Shown here one piece after another: positions 8,268 through 16,737 of a stretch of 64,000 nt of DNA (position 1 is the first letter of the stretch; the number at the start of each line of letters is the position of its first letter). The DNA is from Tidjanibacter sp. (GTDB lineage: Bacteria; Bacteroidota; Bacteroidia; Bacteroidales; Rikenellaceae), in assembly GCA_017936605.1 (NCBI GenBank), contig JAGBFH010000006.1, positions 186,001 through 250,000 on the forward strand, in the 5' to 3' direction. Below the pieces are notes generated by a model. It was not told the DNA's origin, did not search any database, and was given only the letters and a program-made list of their open reading frames with translations. Made by a program: the position numbers and the translations under genes.

Positions 8268-8815
8268 TATTTGAAGTAGCGGTTGTAGAGGCCCTCGAAG
8301 CCTTTGCCGTGGCGAGCCTCGTCTTTGGCCATCTCGTGTACGGTGTCGTGGATAGCGTCGAGGTTGTGCTGCTTGGCGAGGGTGGCGATGTGCTTCTTGC
8401 CGTCGCAAGCGCCGTGCTCGGCCATCATACGCTTGTAGACATTGGTCTTGGTGTCCCATACGACCTCACCGATGAGCTCTGCGAACTTGGCGGCGTGCTC
8501 TGCCTCCTCCCAAGCGTAGCGCTTGAAGGCCTCGGCGATCTCGGGATAGCCCTCGCGGTCGGCCTGACGCGACATTGCGAGATACATACCCACCTCGGTA
8601 CACTCACCCATAAAGTGGTCCTGGAGGCCTTTCCAGATCTCCTCGGGGCAACCCTGAGCTACGCCCAGACGGTGCTCGTCTGCGAAAGTGAGTGCGTCGT
8701 CGCTCTCAATGATCTCCTCGAATTTCTCGGGGCCAACTTTGCAAAGGGGGCACTGCTCGGGTGCAGTCTCGCCCTCGTGGATGTAACCACATACGGTACA
8801 GCGGAATTTTTTCAT
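8267..8815 (-). CDS. reverse-type rubrerythrin (N-terminal rubredoxin domain)
   Basis: Peroxide-reducing diiron protein of 182 residues. Unlike classical rubrerythrin, the rubredoxin domain comes first: Cys pairs CTVCGY and CPLC within residues 7-25 bind one Fe. The ferritin-like domain follows (about 55-182) with the Glu/His ligands in [43 protein letters not shown] and [13 protein letters not shown]. This order is that of reverse rubrerythrins, which act as NADH-dependent peroxide reductases in anaerobes. It lies 64 bases downstream of a Fur/PerR-like gene on the same strand, so a peroxide-responsive operon is likely. Confidence 0.94.
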   Translation of the reverse strand: MKKFRCTVCGYIHEGETAPEQCPLCKVGPEKFEEIIESDDALTFADEHRLGVAQGCPEEIWKGLQDHFMGECTEVGMYLAMSRQADREGYPEIAEAFKRYAWEEAEHAAKFAELIGEVVWDTKTNVYKRMMAEHGACDGKKHIATLAKQHNLDAIHDTVHEMAKDEARHGKGFEGLYNRYFK

Positions 8816-8879
8816 GGTAAAAGTAGTGTGTTTTAATTTGTTGTGTTTGTTGATTATTGTCTTTTATTGTGGGTTGGGG

Positions 8880-9296
8880 TTAATTCTTCTTGTCAGCACA
8901 CTCCTTGCAGATGCCCTTGTAGTAGAGCTGTGCATCGCGAATCTCGGCGGCGTTCTCGGGCGCGTTGTGCTCGATGAACGAGGGGTCCTTGAGTTCCACA
9001 TCGTAGACCTTGCCGCACTCTGTGCAGAGGAAGTGTGCGTGGGGATGGGTGTAGCCGTCGAAGTGGGCAGTTATGCCGTCGATGACCACCACGAGAATTG
9101 CGCCGTGCTTGTAGAGCAGGTGCAGTGTGTTGTAGACCGTTGTTCTCGAAAGGGTGGGGATTTGCGGTGCGAGGGCCTGGTAAATCTCATCCACGGTGGG
9201 GTGGGTGCGATGCTTCAGCAGGTAGTCCATCACCGCTACTCGTTGCACCGAGGGGCGGATGCCGAACTTTTCGAGATGTTCTTTTGCGGTCTTCAT
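8880..9296 (-). CDS. Fur family transcriptional regulator, PerR-like
   Basis: 138-residue metal-dependent repressor. The N-terminal winged helix (about residues 1-80) includes VQRVAVMDYLLKHRTHPTVD and LSRTTVYNTLHLL. The dimerisation half has the His-rich HPHAHF sensor region and two zinc-type Cys pairs, CTEC and CKEC. Context with rubrerythrin directly downstream favours a PerR-type peroxide sensor over an iron or zinc regulator; sequence alone does not settle it. A strong promoter lies at 9345-9375. Confidence 0.92.
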   Translation of the reverse strand: MKTAKEHLEKFGIRPSVQRVAVMDYLLKHRTHPTVDEIYQALAPQIPTLSRTTVYNTLHLLYKHGAILVVVIDGITAHFDGYTHPHAHFLCTECGKVYDVELKDPSFIEHNAPENAAEIRDAQLYYKGICKECADKKN

Positions 9297-9344
9297 AGTG
9301 TTATGGTTTTAGATATATTAACTATTACATTTTTGAATCCATTA

Positions 9345-9375
9345 CAAAAGTATAAACTTTTTATTTAACTCCAAA
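9345..9375 (-). promoter_or_regulatory. promoter of fur-rubrerythrin operon
   Basis: Minus-strand TTTG (9372-9375), 19-base spacer, TACTTTTG (9345-9352): both match the Bacteroidota consensus at ideal spacing, about 50 bases before the Fur ATG. No clear PerR-box palindrome was found around it. Confidence 0.75.
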
Positions 9376-9426
9376 TTTTTTTTTAGATTTTTTTCGAGAA
9401 ACTGAATGATGTGTCGCAATAGTGAT

Positions 9427-9477
9427 GAGATTACCTCGCTATGAGCCACTCGAGGTGGCTCTCCGTTCGGTGATCTC
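9427..9477. repeat. hairpin with internal loop between fur promoter and tRNA-Pro
   Basis: Outer arms 9427-9435/9469-9477 pair with one G-T type mismatch. An inner 7-bp stem GAGCCAC/GTGGCTC encloses a 5-base loop. It directly precedes the larger palindrome at 9489-9613. Confidence 0.6.
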
Positions 9478-9488
9478 TTGGGTGGGCG

Positions 9489-9613
9489 GCAATAAAAGAG
9501 AGGCCTTCGTTGCAGGCTTCTTTTCTATTAGCAAGTGGCTGTTTGAGCAAGCTCACAGCCACTTGCTAATAGAAAAGGCTACTCGCAGATGCGAGTAGCC
9601 TCTCTTTTATTGC
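9489..9613. repeat. 125-bp multi-arm palindrome downstream of tRNA-Pro
   Basis: Outer arms 9489-9504/9598-9613 are a perfect 16-bp match. Inside is a perfect 23-bp inverted repeat (9520-9542/9555-9577) and an 11-bp stem (9577-9587/9590-9600), with a weak third stem near 9502-9515. The DNA could extrude a cruciform, and either transcript would fold into a multi-branched RNA. Confidence 0.8.
9571..9600 (-). terminator. terminator of tRNA-Pro transcript
   Basis: On the minus strand an 11-bp GC-rich stem with a 2-base loop (9577-9600) is followed by TTTTCT, 18 bases after the tRNA 3' end. It is one arm of the larger palindrome. Confidence 0.6.
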
Positions 9614-9617
9614 TCGG

Positions 9618-9692
9618 TCGGGGTGAAGAGATTCGAACTCTCGGCCTCCAACTCCCGAAGCTGGCGCGCTAACCGGACTGCGCTACACCCCG
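9618..9692 (-). tRNA. tRNA-Pro (anticodon CGG)
   Basis: 75-nt cloverleaf. The acceptor CGGGGTG (5' end at 9692) pairs with CACCCCG, with discriminator A at 9618. The anticodon stem CCAGC/GTTGG encloses the loop TTCGGGA with anticodon CGG at 9655-9657, and the T-arm contains GTTCGAATC. CCA is not encoded. No integrase is nearby. Confidence 0.93.
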
Positions 9693-9783
9693 AAACCCAT
9701 CATCTGCGGAGCTTACCACTACACTCCCCGATAATTGGGCACGCAAAGATACACTTTTTTTCTGGTTTAGCACCAAAACTGTG

Positions 9784-11895
9784 CTAAATCTGCAACAATC
9801 CTAATTTGCGGGCGATGTCCCACTTCTTCGAGGAGTAGAACTCAATGAAGGGGCGCTCGAAGTGCTCCTCCCAGAGGGTGCGGATATCCTCGAAGCAGTA
9901 CTCCTCCTCGAGGTCGCTCGTCTGCTCCACGACAGCATAGAGGAACTCGGCCTCCTCGGCAGGAAGTTTTATCTCCTTGGTGGTGGAGGGGGTGTGGATG
10001 AGAATACCCTCCTCGGTGAGTTCGGGGGTGCCACCCACCCACACGATGCGGGCCTTGTCGTTGTAGATGCGGCAACCATCGGGCTTGATGAGGTGGTCGG
10101 TAATGAGCGAGGGGATGACGGTCGTGGCGGGCACCTTGGTGGGGAACCACTTATGTACAGGGCGCTCAAGGCCGCTGCCCACCAGCCAGTTGGCAAGCGA
10201 AAGATTCAAGCCCTCGCCAACCATATCGAGCGAGTAGCCCCTATTCTCCGCAAAGGGCACCTCGTTGTTGGCAAAGGGGTTTGGCAGTCGGTCTTTGCGC
10301 CTTACGCCAAACTCCTCGGGTGCTTGTCCCGAGCGCGAATGAACAGTCATAGCGTAGCGGTGCCAGAAGGCGGAGCCTATGAGTTCGGCACGGAACATCT
10401 GGCGCACAACCTCGGCCGTATCTACGCTCTCCTGGAGCGTCTGAGTGGGTAGGCCATACATCAGATAGGTGTGGACCATAATGCCGGCATAGTAGAAGTT
10501 GCGCATCGCGATGGTTGCCTGCTCGATGGTTATACCCTTGCCAATCATCTCCAGCAGGCGGTCGCTTGCGACCTCCAGTCCGCCGCTCACAGCCACACAG
10601 CCCGCCCTCGCCAAGAGCGCGCAGAGGTCGCCCGTGTAGCTCTTCTCGAAGCGTATGTTGGTCCACCAAGTGAACCTGTCACCCCTGCGCAGCAGCTCCA
10701 GCGAGAGCTCCTTGAGGAGCTTGGGAGGTGCGGCCTCATCCACAAAGTGGAAGCCGTAGGAGCCCGTCTGTGCGGCCACCTTCTCCATCTGGTCGGCAAT
10801 CTCGGCGGCCGAAACCGCGTCGTAGCAACCTATGTAGTCGAGTGTTGTGTCGCAGAATGCACACTTTGCCCAGTAGCAACCGTGGGCCAACATCATCTTG
10901 TTCCAGCGGCCGTCGCTCCAGAGGCGGTGCATAGGATTGGTGACCTCCGTCAGCGAGAAGTAGAGCGAGTGGGGTAGGCCGTCGAAGTCGGGGCAGCCAC
11001 GCTCGCGGTGGCTTATGCGGCCCGAGCCCTCGTGGTAGCCCTCGGCGGTGTAGGTGTGCACCAGTTCGCCACCCGAGAGGATGCGCTCCAGAGGCACCTC
11101 GCCGTCGTCGAGCACCACATAGTCCACATAGCGGAAAATCTCCCTATCGCTCATCGTGCGCAGCTCCGTTGTGGGGTAGCCGCCACCGATGATAACCTTT
11201 ATGTCGGGGTAGTTGCTCTTGATATACTCGCCAATGCGCAGTGCGGCCAGCAGATTGCCCGGGAAGGGTACGGCAATGCCCACAGCCTTGGGGCTGGTGC
11301 GCTCGATGTGGCCGCGCAGCAGGTCACACATCACATTCTCGATGCCGTTGCGGGGCTTCAGGAGCTCCTGCTCGATGGTCGAAAACTCGGCAATGGAGAG
11401 TGCGAGGCTCTCGCCATACTTGACAATCTCAAACTCGGGGCAGATGGTGGCCCTTATGAAGTCGCTCAGGTCCTGAAGATAGAGCGTTGCGAGATACTCG
11501 GCGCAATCCTTCTGACCGAGTGTGCCGAAGTAGCTCTCTACATCGACCATCTGCTCGAAGCGACTCGCCTGGGGCAGATACTCGGGTGAGCAGATGAGGT
11601 TGGCTATGGTGGGGTCTTTGCCCTGAAGGAAGCGAATGACGGGGTCGATGGTGGCCTCGTAGTCCTTGCGCAGGGCCCACATACGGTTGCAGTTCTCGTC
11701 GCCCTCGCCGTCGTAGTTCTCAAAGAGTGTGGCTATGCCCTCGCGCGAAAACAGGCGTGTGAGGGTCTCGATGGAGAGGTCGGCCTGCTCCACGCTGTAA
11801 CCCTTTCTGCGCAAGTAGCCCGTAAGGTAGGCAGTTGCGGGGTAGGGACAGTTGGGCTGCACAAAAGGTGGCGTAAGAAGTAGTATATCGGTCAT
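9784..11895 (-). CDS. B12-binding domain radical SAM protein
   Basis: 703-residue protein of unknown substrate. An N-terminal cobalamin-binding-type domain (about residues 1-290) begins DILLLTPPFVQPNCPYPATA. A radical SAM core (about 330-560) contains HGCYWAKCAFCD. The cluster cysteines are spaced C-x4-C-x2-C, one residue longer than the canonical C-x3-C-x2-C; similar CYW-x-x-C variants are known among B12 radical SAM proteins. A variable tail of about 130 residues follows. It sits 6 bases after the PhnP-like gene and is probably co-transcribed with it from the promoter at 12697. Members range from methyltransferases to ring-forming enzymes, so no reaction is assigned. Confidence 0.88.
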   Translation of the reverse strand: MTDILLLTPPFVQPNCPYPATAYLTGYLRRKGYSVEQADLSIETLTRLFSREGIATLFENYDGEGDENCNRMWALRKDYEATIDPVIRFLQGKDPTIANLICSPEYLPQASRFEQMVDVESYFGTLGQKDCAEYLATLYLQDLSDFIRATICPEFEIVKYGESLALSIAEFSTIEQELLKPRNGIENVMCDLLRGHIERTSPKAVGIAVPFPGNLLAALRIGEYIKSNYPDIKVIIGGGYPTTELRTMSDREIFRYVDYVVLDDGEVPLERILSGGELVHTYTAEGYHEGSGRISHRERGCPDFDGLPHSLYFSLTEVTNPMHRLWSDGRWNKMMLAHGCYWAKCAFCDTTLDYIGCYDAVSAAEIADQMEKVAAQTGSYGFHFVDEAAPPKLLKELSLELLRRGDRFTWWTNIRFEKSYTGDLCALLARAGCVAVSGGLEVASDRLLEMIGKGITIEQATIAMRNFYYAGIMVHTYLMYGLPTQTLQESVDTAEVVRQMFRAELIGSAFWHRYAMTVHSRSGQAPEEFGVRRKDRLPNPFANNEVPFAENRGYSLDMVGEGLNLSLANWLVGSGLERPVHKWFPTKVPATTVIPSLITDHLIKPDGCRIYNDKARIVWVGGTPELTEEGILIHTPSTTKEIKLPAEEAEFLYAVVEQTSDLEEEYCFEDIRTLWEEHFERPFIEFYSSKKWDIARKLGLLQI

Positions 11896-11901
11896 ATTAT
11901 G

Positions 11902-12669
11902 CTATGGTATTTCGATTTGTAGGCGGTCATAGGCGAGACTTACCCCCTCGGGGAGCTTGGACTGCTCCTCGGCGTGGAGGCCTATCTGGTGGGACAAGTG
12001 TGTGAGGAGTGTGCGCCGGGCTCCCGCGCGTCGGGCAACCTCGATTGCATCCGATACGGTGAAGTGGGAGATGTGGCGTGTGTGCCTGAGGGCGTTTATG
12101 ACAAGCACCTCCACCCCCTGCAACTTCTCTATCTCCTTGTCCTCTATGTGGTTGAAGTCGGTGAGGTAGGCCACAGGCCCCACGCGGTAGCCCGTGACGG
12201 GGAGTGTGAAGTGGCGGCCGAAGATGGGCGTAACCTCTAATGTGCCCACCCTGAAAGGCTCCTCGGGGATGGTCTGGAGAGTTATGCGCGGAGCGCCGGG
12301 GTAGGGTTTCTCGGCAAAGGCGTAGTCGAAATTCTTTCTCACGACCCTCTGCACCCTCTCTGTAGCCCACACATCTATGCTCTTGGAGCAAAAGTAATTG
12401 AAAGCCCTCACATCATCAAGGCCCATAATGTGGTCCGTATGCTCGTGGGTGAGCAGTATGGCGTCGATGTCCCTCACATCCTCGCGCAGCATCTGGTAGC
12501 GGAAGTCGGGCCCCGCATCAATGACAAGCCTCGACGAGCCGTCCTCAATCATCACCGAGGAGCGCAGACGCTTGTCGTGGGGGTCTTTGGAGCGGCAGAC
12601 GGGGCAGTCGCACCCAATCATCGGCACACCCTGCGATGTGCCCGTACCGAGGAATGTGAGCCTTATCAT
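11902..12669 (-). CDS. MBL-fold phosphodiesterase, PhnP-like
   Basis: 255 residues from the ATG at 12669. Resembles phosphoribosyl 1,2-cyclic phosphate phosphodiesterase: LGTGTSQGVPMIGCDCPVC at the start (the Cys residues bind a structural zinc in PhnP), the metal motif THEHTDHIMGLDD near residue 75, and later FGRHFTLPVTGYR, DFNHIE and LTHLSHQIG. An in-frame ATG at 12726 is rejected because the promoter -7 element (12697-12704) lies between the two. No phosphonate genes are nearby, so the real substrate may be another cyclic phosphate. Confidence 0.9.
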   Translation of the reverse strand: MIRLTFLGTGTSQGVPMIGCDCPVCRSKDPHDKRLRSSVMIEDGSSRLVIDAGPDFRYQMLREDVRDIDAILLTHEHTDHIMGLDDVRAFNYFCSKSIDVWATERVQRVVRKNFDYAFAEKPYPGAPRITLQTIPEEPFRVGTLEVTPIFGRHFTLPVTGYRVGPVAYLTDFNHIEDKEIEKLQGVEVLVINALRHTRHISHFTVSDAIEVARRAGARRTLLTHLSHQIGLHAEEQSKLPEGVSLAYDRLQIEIP

Positions 12670-12696
12670 ATAAATAGGTATAGGGTTTTCTTCTTG

Positions 12697-12727
12697 CAAA
12701 TGTACAAAAAAACGGCCCAACCGCAAA
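12697..12727 (-). promoter_or_regulatory. promoter of PhnP-like/radical SAM operon
   Basis: Minus-strand TTTG (12724-12727), 19-base spacer, TACATTTG (12697-12704). The TTTG falls inside the loop of the terminator of the upstream POT gene. Confidence 0.8.
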
Positions 12728-12738
12728 GGGTTGGGCCG
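12713..12738 (-). terminator. terminator of POT transporter gene
   Basis: Perfect 10-bp stem CGGCCCAACC/GGTTGGGCCG with a 6-base loop, followed on the minus strand by seven T residues, 23 bases after the POT stop codon. Confidence 0.85.
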
Positions 12739-12760
12739 CTAATTATGGTGTGAGGGTTAC

Positions 12761-14440
12761 TTATTTGGTAACTTTCTCGAGCCATTTAACCATACCCAGC
12801 ATCACGCCCATCGAGATGAGGCAGAAGCCTGCGAACACGGCCCAGCACATCCACTGGTTGGGGAAGGTGTTGAGCATCGTTACGCCGAGGGCGATGAAGA
12901 GGTTACCGATAGCGGTAGCGGTGAGCCACAAGCCTTGGCAGATACCCTGCAAGTGGCGAGGAGCAATCTTCGATACGAACGACAGACCCAGAGGCGAGAT
13001 GAAGAGCTCGGCAACGGTCAGGAAGAAGTAGGTTGCAATCAGCACCAGAGGGCTGCATTTCATCGACTCCTTGACTGCCTCGGCCAGATCCTTGAACTCT
13101 GCACCCGAAGGATACTGATTCAACATAGCGATGACCATCAGGAAGATGTAGGCACAAGCGGCGATGAGCATACCGAGGGCAATCTTGCGAGGAGTGGAAA
13201 CCTCTTTGCCTTTGCGTGCCAGGCTACCGAAGATGAACATAATGATGGGGGTCAGGATGATTACGAACAAGGGGTTGATGCACTGCCAAATCTCGGGAGG
13301 AATCGAACCGGTCGAAACGAAGTCACGAGCAAATACCGACAGCGACTGACCATTCTGGTGGAACGAGAACCAGAAGAATACTGCAACGCCAAGAACTGCA
13401 AAGAGCGCGTAAAGACGCTGTTTGATCTCTTTTGCGTTGGCTGCCCTCTCCTCGGGAGTGTAGTCAACCTCGGCCTTCTTCTCTTTCTTTGCGGGGTTGG
13501 GCAGTTTGCCTTTCACGCAGAGGAAGATGGTGAGCGAGATGAGCATAGCAACAACCGAAGCGATGAACGAGAAGTGTACGCCGGTGTTGAAAATCTCGAG
13601 GTAGCTGTTGCAGAAAGCTGCATCTACGGCGCCGGTGTGACCCACATTAGCTGCAAGGCTGGTGAGGTTCTCCATAGCGGTCTCGGTCATAGGAGCAGCG
13701 CCCTCTTTGGTGCTGTTGATGAAGTCGTGGCACAGACGGGGCAGGTCGGCATTGTATGCCAGGTCGTGCATCTTGAGCCAGAAGCTCCTCAGAAGGGGAG
13801 CGATGAAGGGGGCGATAACGCCACCGATGTTGATGAATACATAGAAAATCTGGAAACCAGAGTCGCGTTTCTCTTTAGCTTTTGCCAACTCCTCGGGACC
13901 TTTCTTTGCAGCCTCGGCCTCGAAGTTGTCATACATCTGACCTACGATAGCCTGGAGGTTACCCTTGAACAGACCGTTACCAAAGGCGATGATGAACAGA
14001 GCAACGCAGGTGAGTACCAATACCCACGAGAAGCCGGTCTTCTCGGCAAATACGGGCACCGAAAGGATACCATAACCAAGGGCCATAACCAAAAGACCGG
14101 TGATGATGGTGCCTTTGTACTTCTGAGTGCGGTCGGCGATGATACCACCGGGGAGGCTCAGTACATAGATGAGGAAATAGAAAACTGCGTAGATCCAGCC
14201 GGCTGCGTCGTCGCTAATACCGAATTTGGAGCAGATGAAAAGGAGAAGTACGGCGTTCATAATGTAGTAGCCGAAACGCTCACCCATATTGCTCAGAGCG
14301 GCCGAGATGAGGCCCTTGGGGTGCTCCTTGGTGGCCTTGCGGATGTAGAATACCAGGAAAGGAATCACTACTACCAAGATTGCCATCAGAATCAACATTG
14401 GGCGGTTATTCTCCCAAAGATTTGCGAAAAATTGTAGCAT
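12761..14440 (-). CDS. POT/PTR family proton-dependent oligopeptide transporter
   Basis: Inner-membrane symporter taking up di- and tripeptides; 559 residues with many hydrophobic helices. The family region with GERFGYYIMNAVLLLFIC gives the proton-coupling motif near residues 53-70, followed by FYFLIYVLSLPGGIIADR and the longer FINIGGVIAPFIAPLL segment. Charged linkers lie at about 190-210 and 320-350. A terminator follows directly. I found no clear TAnnTTTG promoter upstream of the start. A role in importing dipeptides released by the S46 peptidase is plausible but inferred. Confidence 0.93.
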   Translation of the reverse strand: MLQFFANLWENNRPMLILMAILVVVIPFLVFYIRKATKEHPKGLISAALSNMGERFGYYIMNAVLLLFICSKFGISDDAAGWIYAVFYFLIYVLSLPGGIIADRTQKYKGTIITGLLVMALGYGILSVPVFAEKTGFSWVLVLTCVALFIIAFGNGLFKGNLQAIVGQMYDNFEAEAAKKGPEELAKAKEKRDSGFQIFYVFINIGGVIAPFIAPLLRSFWLKMHDLAYNADLPRLCHDFINSTKEGAAPMTETAMENLTSLAANVGHTGAVDAAFCNSYLEIFNTGVHFSFIASVVAMLISLTIFLCVKGKLPNPAKKEKKAEVDYTPEERAANAKEIKQRLYALFAVLGVAVFFWFSFHQNGQSLSVFARDFVSTGSIPPEIWQCINPLFVIILTPIIMFIFGSLARKGKEVSTPRKIALGMLIAACAYIFLMVIAMLNQYPSGAEFKDLAEAVKESMKCSPLVLIATYFFLTVAELFISPLGLSFVSKIAPRHLQGICQGLWLTATAIGNLFIALGVTMLNTFPNQWMCWAVFAGFCLISMGVMLGMVKWLEKVTK

Positions 14441-14542
14441 AAATAAAAGTTTTAGTTAAAAATGTTAGTATTGTTTTTGTAGTTGTTTCGTCAGCCAAAT
14501 ACGCCCATTAAAGTGACAAAAATAGCAATTTTTGTGAATAAA

Positions 14543-14574
14543 TTTGCTCCCTAAAGGAAAAAAGAGTATTTTTA
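14543..14574 (+). promoter_or_regulatory. promoter of branching enzyme gene
   Basis: TTTG (14543-14546), 20-base spacer, TATTTTTA (14567-14574, last base off consensus). It places transcription start after the upstream in-frame ATG at 14544 and so supports the ATG at 14598. Confidence 0.55.
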
Positions 14575-14597
14575 TTGTCGCAAAAAAGTGTCTAATT

Positions 14598-16625
14598 ATG
14601 GTTAAGCGTCTGTCAATCATAGAGAAAGATAGTTGGCTCGAGCCCGTCGAAGGGGAGCTCAACTACCGCTACAAATTATATACCTCAAAACTCGCCGACA
14701 TCGAGGCCTCCTCGGGCTCGATTGTGGATTTTGCCAACGGCTACCGCTATTTCGGTTTCCAGAGGGATGAACGCAACAAGGGTTGGTGGTTCCGCGAGTG
14801 GCTGCCCGCGGCCGAGAGTGTCTACCTCTTTGGCGACTTCAACGGCTGGGACCGCACCTCGCTGCCGCTCTTTAAGAATCAGCAGACGGGTGTGTGGAGT
14901 ATCTTCCTCTCGGATAGGGAGTACCACTTGGCCCACGGTATGCTCTACAAGATTCTCGTCACGGGTGCCAATGGTACCCACGAGCGTATCCCCGCCTGGG
15001 TGACCAGGGCTGTGCAGGATGATACGACAAAGAACTTTACGGCCCAATTCTGGAACCCCTCGGAGCCTTTCGACTGGGGCGAGGATGGCTTCCGTGTGGA
15101 GCGCGATAGGGGCTTATTCATATATGAGTGTCATATAGGTATGGCTCAGGAGGAGGCCAAGGTGGGCTCCTACACCGAGTTTGCCGAGAAGGTGCTGCCG
15201 AGGGTCAAGGCTGCGGGCTACAACGCCATCCAAGTGATGGGCATCGCCGAGCACCCCTACTATGGCAGCTATGGCTACCATGTGTCCAACTTCTTTGCAC
15301 CCTCCTCGAGATTCGGCACTCCCGAAGAGCTCAAGGCCCTCATAAAGAAGGCCCACGATATGAACATTGCGGTCATTATGGACCTCGTGCACGCTCACTA
15401 TGTCAAAAACTTTGCCGAGGGCATCAATGAGCTCGACGGCTCGCCCAACCTCTACTCTCTGGCAGGCGATGCAGGCTATCAGAAGTATTGGGATTCAAAG
15501 ATTTTCGACTTCGGCAAGAGGGAGGTGACCCACTTCCTGCTCTCCAATGTGAAATACTGGATTGAGGAGTTCCATATTGACGGCTATCGTTTCGATGGTG
15601 TGACATCTATGCTCTACTACCACCACGGCTATACGGAGTTCGATTGCAGGGAGAAGTATTTTGATGCGGGCGTCAATCGTGACGCAATCACATACCTCAC
15701 CCTTGCCAACCACCTCGTACACGAGCTCCGCCCCGATGCGGTGACCATCGCCGAGGATGTGAGCGGTATGCCCGGCATTGCAAGCCCCGTAGCGGAGGGC
15801 GGTATCGGTTTCGACTACCGTCTGGCGATGGGTGTGCCCGACTTCTGGATAAAGATGCTCAAGGAGGTGCCCGATGAAAAGTGGAATGTGTGGGACATCT
15901 GGAATGTGCTGAACAATCGCGGCAACGACACCCAAACGATTGCCTACTGCGAGTCCCACGACCAGGCTATGCAGGGCGACCAGACCATAGCCTTCCGTCT
16001 GTTGCAGACGGCAATGTATGACTCGATGCACTCCTCGAGCCGCAACCTTATGGTCGATAGGGGTATGGCTCTGCATAAGATGATAAGGCTCGTGACTGCC
16101 TCGCTGGGCGGTCAGGGCTACCTCAATTTTATGGGCAATGAGTTTGGCCACCCCGAGTGGATAGACTTCCCGAGGGTGGGAAATAACTGGAGCTACGACC
16201 ACGCACGCCGCCAATGGTCGCTCGCGGAGAACAAGGAGCTGAGGTATCACTACCTCGGCGAGTTCGACCGCGCAATGATAGGTATGCTCACGCGCTACAA
16301 TCAGCTCGGTATGGGCTATGCCAACCAACTGGCAATGTACGATGGCGATCAGGTTATGGTCTACAACCACGGTCCGCTCGTCTATGTCTTCAACTGGAAT
16401 CCCACGCGCAGTGTGCCCGACTATATGATTCCTGTGCCCGAGGCGGGTGTCTATGGTATTTTGCTGTCGACCGATGAGGAGCGCTTCGGTGGATTTGAGC
16501 GCAATGAACTCGAGGGCGAGTACCACTCCTTCTCGCGCAAAGAGGGAGATGGAGTTGTGCGCCACTACATAAGAATCTACAATGTCGCCCGCACGGCTAC
16601 CATCTACCGCAAGTTGAGGGATTGA
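14598..16625 (+). CDS. glgB: 1,4-alpha-glucan branching enzyme (eukaryote-like GH13)
   Basis: Forms alpha-1,6 branches in glycogen; 675 residues from the ATG at 14598. An N-terminal CBM48 (about 45-150; VYLFGDFNGWDR) precedes the GH13 barrel: the nucleophile Asp is in YRFDGVTSMLYYHHG, the acid Glu in TIAEDVSGMPG and the third Asp in ESHDQAM. The RFDGVTSMLYYHHG form and overall layout resemble eukaryotic-type branching enzymes rather than E. coli GlgB. No other glycogen gene is adjacent. A longer start at 14544 is unlikely because it overlaps the promoter. Confidence 0.95.
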   Translation: MVKRLSIIEKDSWLEPVEGELNYRYKLYTSKLADIEASSGSIVDFANGYRYFGFQRDERNKGWWFREWLPAAESVYLFGDFNGWDRTSLPLFKNQQTGVWSIFLSDREYHLAHGMLYKILVTGANGTHERIPAWVTRAVQDDTTKNFTAQFWNPSEPFDWGEDGFRVERDRGLFIYECHIGMAQEEAKVGSYTEFAEKVLPRVKAAGYNAIQVMGIAEHPYYGSYGYHVSNFFAPSSRFGTPEELKALIKKAHDMNIAVIMDLVHAHYVKNFAEGINELDGSPNLYSLAGDAGYQKYWDSKIFDFGKREVTHFLLSNVKYWIEEFHIDGYRFDGVTSMLYYHHGYTEFDCREKYFDAGVNRDAITYLTLANHLVHELRPDAVTIAEDVSGMPGIASPVAEGGIGFDYRLAMGVPDFWIKMLKEVPDEKWNVWDIWNVLNNRGNDTQTIAYCESHDQAMQGDQTIAFRLLQTAMYDSMHSSSRNLMVDRGMALHKMIRLVTASLGGQGYLNFMGNEFGHPEWIDFPRVGNNWSYDHARRQWSLAENKELRYHYLGEFDRAMIGMLTRYNQLGMGYANQLAMYDGDQVMVYNHGPLVYVFNWNPTRSVPDYMIPVPEAGVYGILLSTDEERFGGFERNELEGEYHSFSRKEGDGVVRHYIRIYNVARTATIYRKLRD

Positions 16626-16730
16626 GGAGATTAGGGAATTTAGGGAATTTAGGGAATTTAGGGAGATTAGGGAAGTTAATGACCTTAAAGACCTTAAAGA
16701 CCTTAAAGACCTTAAGGACCTTATATCCTA
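16626..16730. repeat. 9-bp tandem repeats after glgB
   Basis: About five GGGAATTTA-type units followed by about five GACCTTAAA units, directly after the glgB stop. Same unit types as at 7681-7750. Confidence 0.8.
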
Positions 16731-16737
16731 AAAACTC

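Noticed and set aside
9618..9692. tRNA-Pro as an integration site of a mobile element
   Set aside because: No integrase, no direct repeat of the tRNA 3' end, and the flanking genes are normal housekeeping genes.
12670..12726. 19-residue N-terminal extension of the PhnP-like protein
   Set aside because: The promoter -7 element lies between the two ATGs, and the family starts at the second (MIRLTFLG).
14544..14597. Upstream start of the branching enzyme
   Set aside because: It overlaps the predicted promoter; the downstream ATG gives the family-like N-terminus.
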